NCBI GenBank assembly: GCA_019637355.1
Contig: JAHBVT010000001.1
Location: 2,759,192 to 2,823,191, forward strand
Direction: 5' to 3'
Length of the DNA stretch: 64,000 nucleotides
From: Gemmatimonadaceae bacterium
GTDB taxonomy: Bacteria; Gemmatimonadota; Gemmatimonadetes; Gemmatimonadales; Gemmatimonadaceae
In this document: one piece after another, positions 61,287 through 64,000 of the stretch
Layout of the letters: the number at the start of each line of letters is the position of its first letter
How positions within the stretch are numbered: the first letter of the stretch is position 1
Program-made: the position numbers and the translations under genes
Notes under the pieces: model-generated
The model's input: only the letters and a program-made list of their open reading frames with translations
What the model was told of the DNA's origin: nothing
Database searches by the model: none

Positions 61287-61934
61287 TCATCCTGTGAGCC
61301 CAGGCAGCGCCAGCGTCAACTGCAGTGCCCCACCGTTTGTCGCTGCGACCGTCACCGCACCGCGCTCGCGTTCAACCGCGGCCACGAGCGCTTGGTACTC
61401 ACGGCTTTCCCGCACGTCCTTGACTGCACCCGCACAGGTTACGGTCAAGGCGGAGTCGCCCCCGACCCGCGCAACCTCGGCGCGCACGGCACCGCGCCCC
61501 ACCGCGCTCCTGACGGCAAGCAGCGCCATCACCGCGAACCGCAGCGCGTCGCCGTGGAACAGCAGCACCGGCTCCACGTGGCCGTTCTCGGCGGCAATCT
61601 CGAGCCGCAGATGCCGCGCCTCGAGGTGGTAGCCGAGCAGGGTGGCCGCCTGCTGCACCGCCTCGCCGAGTCGCGCGGGATCGCGCCGCGCGCTCCGTGT
61701 GCCGGAGAGCAAGCGGTACTGCGCCATCAACTCCCGGAGCCGATCCACCTCGGCGCCCAACTGCGCCATTCCCTCCTCCGGCGTCGAGAGACCGGCCTCG
61801 TGGAGTTGCACGAGTCCGGCGAGCGCCGCGACGCGGTTGTTGCAGGCGTGGACCAGCCCCTGCAGCAGCGCATCGTAAACCGGAAACCACTCCTCGGCGC
61901 GGAAGGCCGACTGCATCGGGGCGAGCGTTGCCAC
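61287..61934 (-). CDS. Degenerate histidine-kinase-like protein (DHp plus ATPase remnant)
   Basis: A 215-residue cytosolic protein. Residues 18-78 form a DHp-like helical hairpin with L-V-H-A-C-N-N-R-V-A-A-L; His29 is the candidate phosphoacceptor. Residues about 90-213 keep the outline of a GHKL ATPase (H-L-R-L-E-I-A, F-H-G-D-A-L-R-F-A-V, end L-T-L-A-L-P-G). The N-box Asn and the glycine-rich G boxes are missing, so ATP binding is unlikely. It may act as a phosphotransfer or scaffold protein, as ChpT does in Caulobacter, which has the same build. GTG 61934 shares a base with the methylase stop (TAGTG). It is convergent with the FliA-type gene. Confidence 0.6.
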   Translation of the reverse strand: MATLAPMQSAFRAEEWFPVYDALLQGLVHACNNRVAALAGLVQLHEAGLSTPEEGMAQLGAEVDRLRELMAQYRLLSGTRSARRDPARLGEAVQQAATLLGYHLEARHLRLEIAAENGHVEPVLLFHGDALRFAVMALLAVRSAVGRGAVRAEVARVGGDSALTVTCAGAVKDVRESREYQALVAAVERERGAVTVAATNGGALQLTLALPGLTG

Positions 61935-62992
61935 TAGGCCACCTCCGCCAGCGGCTGCTCAGCCGCTGCTGCCACGATGCCCTCGGCGTCCGGGCCGGCG
62001 ACGAACAGCCATTCCGTGTTCGTGAGATGGCCCGGCGCGCCGACCAGCTCACCGCTGCGCGAGAAGATCCCGATCTTCGCGCCGACGTAGCGCTTGGAGG
62101 GCACGGGCAGGCCCGCCACGTCGCCGAAGCGCGCCGAGAGCATCGCGTGAATGCCAGGCAGCGGATGGAAGCCTTCGTCGGAGAACGAGAGGATCACGTG
62201 CCGCGCCTCGACGCCGTCGATGACCGCCTGGAGCGCCGCGGCGGCCTCGCCGCGCAGGTTGAATGCACTGCGCGTGCGGCGGCAGTCCTCGCGCTTGTTG
62301 GCGATGCCGTACGTCGGCGGCGCGTCGCCGCGCACCAACGTCTCCCACACGTGATAGTTGCGATAGTACGAGTGCTGATTGTACGGCGGGTCGAGATAGG
62401 CCACGTCGTAGCGCCCGCCGCGCACCGCTTGCGTGGCATCCCTGCGCAATGCCACACCGGCGCCGGGTAGCAGGTTCGGCATCCGCAGTCGCAACGGACG
62501 ATGGCTGCGCGCGGACCATTCCTTGAGATAGGCCATCTGCAGACCGGTAGTGGAATCCACGCGGTCGGTGGCCTCGAGCAGCGCCGTGAGCAGGACGGCG
62601 CGTTCGGTGGCGTCGTCGGTAATCGTCTCGATGCGTGTACGGATGGCATCCACGCGCATCCCGTTGGCCGGCTGCACATAACGGGCGTCTTCGCAGAACG
62701 TGCGCGTGAAGTAGCCGCGGACGCCGGGCAGCGCGTTCAGCTCCTCCAGCATCGCCGCGAGGGCATCGTGCCGCAGCGTCCGGGCGTCGGCCTGGATGTA
62801 CGCCTGCGCCAGGACCTCGCTATAGCTGGCGAGGTCGTTGGCGGTGACGTGCAGGCCGGCGCGCTTGAGGCCTTGGGCCACCCGCGTCGTGCCCGTGAAC
62901 AGATCCAGTGCGCGGCGCGCCCCCGGAATCGCCTGCGCCAGCGCGACGATCCGCGGCACCAGCCGCCGCTTTGAGCCCAGGTACTTGATCAC
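61934..62992 (-). CDS. D12-class DNA adenine-N6 methyltransferase, orphan
   Basis: A 352-residue enzyme. It starts M-I-K-Y-L-G-S-K-R-R-L and has SAM motif I L-D-L-F-T-G-T-T-R-V-A (29-39). The catalytic motif is D-P-P-Y at 201-204, in Y-L-D-P-P-Y-N-Q-H-S-Y-Y-R-N-Y-H. Between them lies a target-recognition region of about 140 residues. D12-class enzymes transfer methyl from SAM to adenine N6 (Dam, M.DpnIIA, M.NlaIII). No restriction endonuclease or specificity gene is adjacent; the next gene is the pseudo-kinase. The D-P-P-Y-N-x-x-x-Y-x-x-N-Y-H pattern reminds me of CATG-type methylases. The target is not provable here. It is divergent from the hydroxyacyl-CoA dehydrogenase. Confidence 0.88.
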   Translation of the reverse strand: MIKYLGSKRRLVPRIVALAQAIPGARRALDLFTGTTRVAQGLKRAGLHVTANDLASYSEVLAQAYIQADARTLRHDALAAMLEELNALPGVRGYFTRTFCEDARYVQPANGMRVDAIRTRIETITDDATERAVLLTALLEATDRVDSTTGLQMAYLKEWSARSHRPLRLRMPNLLPGAGVALRRDATQAVRGGRYDVAYLDPPYNQHSYYRNYHVWETLVRGDAPPTYGIANKREDCRRTRSAFNLRGEAAAALQAVIDGVEARHVILSFSDEGFHPLPGIHAMLSARFGDVAGLPVPSKRYVGAKIGIFSRSGELVGAPGHLTNTEWLFVAGPDAEGIVAAAAEQPLAEVA

Positions 62993-63120
62993 CTGCCCAA
63001 GGTAGGGTTGCGCGGCACCGCCAGCCAGTGACGGACGCTACATTCCAAGACGGCCCGAGCCCTGCGACGGCCGCGGAGGCCACCCCTCCCCCCGCATCAC
63101 ATTTTCGATTCGGAGTCGCA

Positions 63121-64000
63121 ATGCGGATCACCTCGGTCGGCGTCATCGGCGCCGGCGCAATGGGAGCCGGCATCGCCGCCCTCGCGGCCTCGGCCGGCGT
63201 TCCCGTCGTCCTGCTCGACATCCCGGGCCGCGACGACCCAGCGCATCCAGACCGCTCGAAGCCAGCCCGCGACGGGCTCGAGCGCGCTCGCAAGGCCAAG
63301 CCCGCCGCGTTTATGGACGCCAAGGCCGCCGCCCTCATCACCGTCGGCAACACCGCCGACCACCTCGACCGCCTCGCGCACTGCGATTGGATCTGCGAGG
63401 CCATCATCGAGAAGCCCGCGCCCAAGCAGGAGCTCTTCGCCAAGCTCGAGCGCATCGCGCCGGACGCCATCGTCACGTCGAACACCTCGGGCATTCCGAT
63501 GTCCATCCTGCTCGAGGGCCGCTCGGCGCGCTTCCGCGAGCGATTCCTCGGGACGCACTACTTCAATCCGCCGCGGTATATGCACCTGCTCGAACTCATC
63601 CCGACGGATGAGACGGTGCCTGCGGCGCTCAATGCCATCCGCCACTTCCAGGAGCGCATCCTCGGCAAGGGCATCGTGCTGGCCAAGGACGTGCCCGGTT
63701 TCGTCGCCAACCGACTCGGCGTGCACGGGATGGTCGTGGCCGGTCGCTTGATGCTGCAGCACGACCTCAGCATCCCCGCGGTGGACACACTCACCGGCGC
63801 GCTCATCGGCCGTGCCAAGACGGCCACCTTCCGCACCGGCGACCTCTCCGGCCTCGACGTGCTCGTGCACGTGACCGCCGGCCTCTCGCAGACTACCGGC
63901 GAGGACCTCGCCCTCGTGCCCTTCGTGCACGAGTTGGTGAAGCAAGGCCGCCTGGGCGACAAGACCAAGCAGGGCTTCTATAAGAAGGACAAGAAGGACA
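63121..64000 (+). CDS. 3-hydroxyacyl-CoA dehydrogenase, 3' end beyond window
   Basis: The visible 293 residues start at ATG 63121 with GGAG 6 nt upstream. The NAD fold is V-G-V-I-G-A-G-A-M-G-A-G-I-A. Further on are C-E-A-I-I-E (E-A-x-x-E), S-N-T-S-G-I-P, F-L-G-T-H-Y-F-N-P-P-R-Y-M-H-L-L-E-L-I-P (catalytic His) and K-D-V-P-G-F-V-A-N-R-L. K-T-K-Q-G-F-Y marks the end of the second dehydrogenase domain. It oxidises 3-hydroxyacyl-CoA in beta-oxidation. The frame is open at the window end. In FadJ-like fusions of this order a C-terminal enoyl-CoA hydratase follows, so a bifunctional protein is possible. The 128-bp upstream gap holds no other gene. Confidence 0.93.
   Translation, partial: MRITSVGVIGAGAMGAGIAALAASAGVPVVLLDIPGRDDPAHPDRSKPARDGLERARKAKPAAFMDAKAAALITVGNTADHLDRLAHCDWICEAIIEKPAPKQELFAKLERIAPDAIVTSNTSGIPMSILLEGRSARFRERFLGTHYFNPPRYMHLLELIPTDETVPAALNAIRHFQERILGKGIVLAKDVPGFVANRLGVHGMVVAGRLMLQHDLSIPAVDTLTGALIGRAKTATFRTGDLSGLDVLVHVTAGLSQTTGEDLALVPFVHELVKQGRLGDKTKQGFYKKDKKD

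Overview
The window is a gene-dense, roughly two-thirds G+C bacterial chromosome segment. It has no CRISPR array, tRNA, rRNA, insertion sequence or prophage that I can see. ThyX, a cytochrome bd oxidase, two TonB-dependent receptors, MlaDE, a PhaF-like H1-tailed protein, an RG-rich Rho and many secreted proteins with Ala-rich signal peptides point to a diderm aerobe. Gemmatimonadota is the best fit, but this rests on gene style rather than a marker gene. About 61 genes are listed; no gap between genes exceeds about 300 bp, and at least 13 gene pairs overlap by 1-8 bp at stop/start.

Layout. 1-2655 (minus): a truncated DinB protein, an ECF sigma factor with a coupled small protein, and a CaiB/BaiF CoA-transferase. 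2741-10472 (plus): a PhaF-like protein, then a tightly coupled run of M20 peptidase, small protein, degenerate RNase H-like protein, zinc ribbon, two unknown exported or membrane proteins, phytoene/squalene synthase and an FAD-linked oxidase. 10573-14113: thyX convergent with an EF-G paralogue. 14269-18874: polysaccharide deacetylase, TPR proteins, a 40-aa lipoprotein, an AraC-type regulator, a receiver protein and an orphan DHp domain. 19145-20722: rho. 20831-24738 (minus): psd, zinc ribbon, glycosyltransferase, dipeptidase. 24943-26793: two secreted proteins. 26834-31117 (minus): nadA-nadC-cydA-cydB. 31291-32280: a deoxyhypusine-synthase-like gene behind a structured leader. 32282-40124 (minus): mlaE-mlaD-nadB and two TonB receptors. 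40290-41504: an MFS transporter. 41740-51275 (minus): cupredoxin, HAMP-Ser/Thr kinase, sucA, PIG-L deacetylase, ndh. 51318-55933: porin, 23S rRNA methyltransferase, msrQP, DUF6526. 55951-58988: unknown, VOC, SRPBCC-epimerase, AlkA-like glycosylase. 59015-62992: NtrC-type activator, FliA-type sigma, pseudo-histidine kinase, D12-class DNA adenine methylase. 63121-64000: 3-hydroxyacyl-CoA dehydrogenase, cut by the window end.

Themes. Respiration and redox (cydAB, ndh, sucA, NAD synthesis, msrPQ) are spread over several operons. Signalling genes are often single-domain or degenerate. Most unusual is the near absence of the tetranucleotide CATG: I found two in 64 kb where about 200 are expected. 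Genes visibly use TAT, GAT, TTT, ATT, GGG and GCG in front of ATG to avoid it. The same window carries an orphan D12-class adenine methylase whose motif pattern resembles, from memory, CATG-type enzymes. Dispersed ATCCGTC inverted repeats, a 228-bp nested palindrome and a three-tier leader hairpin are the other structures that genes do not explain.
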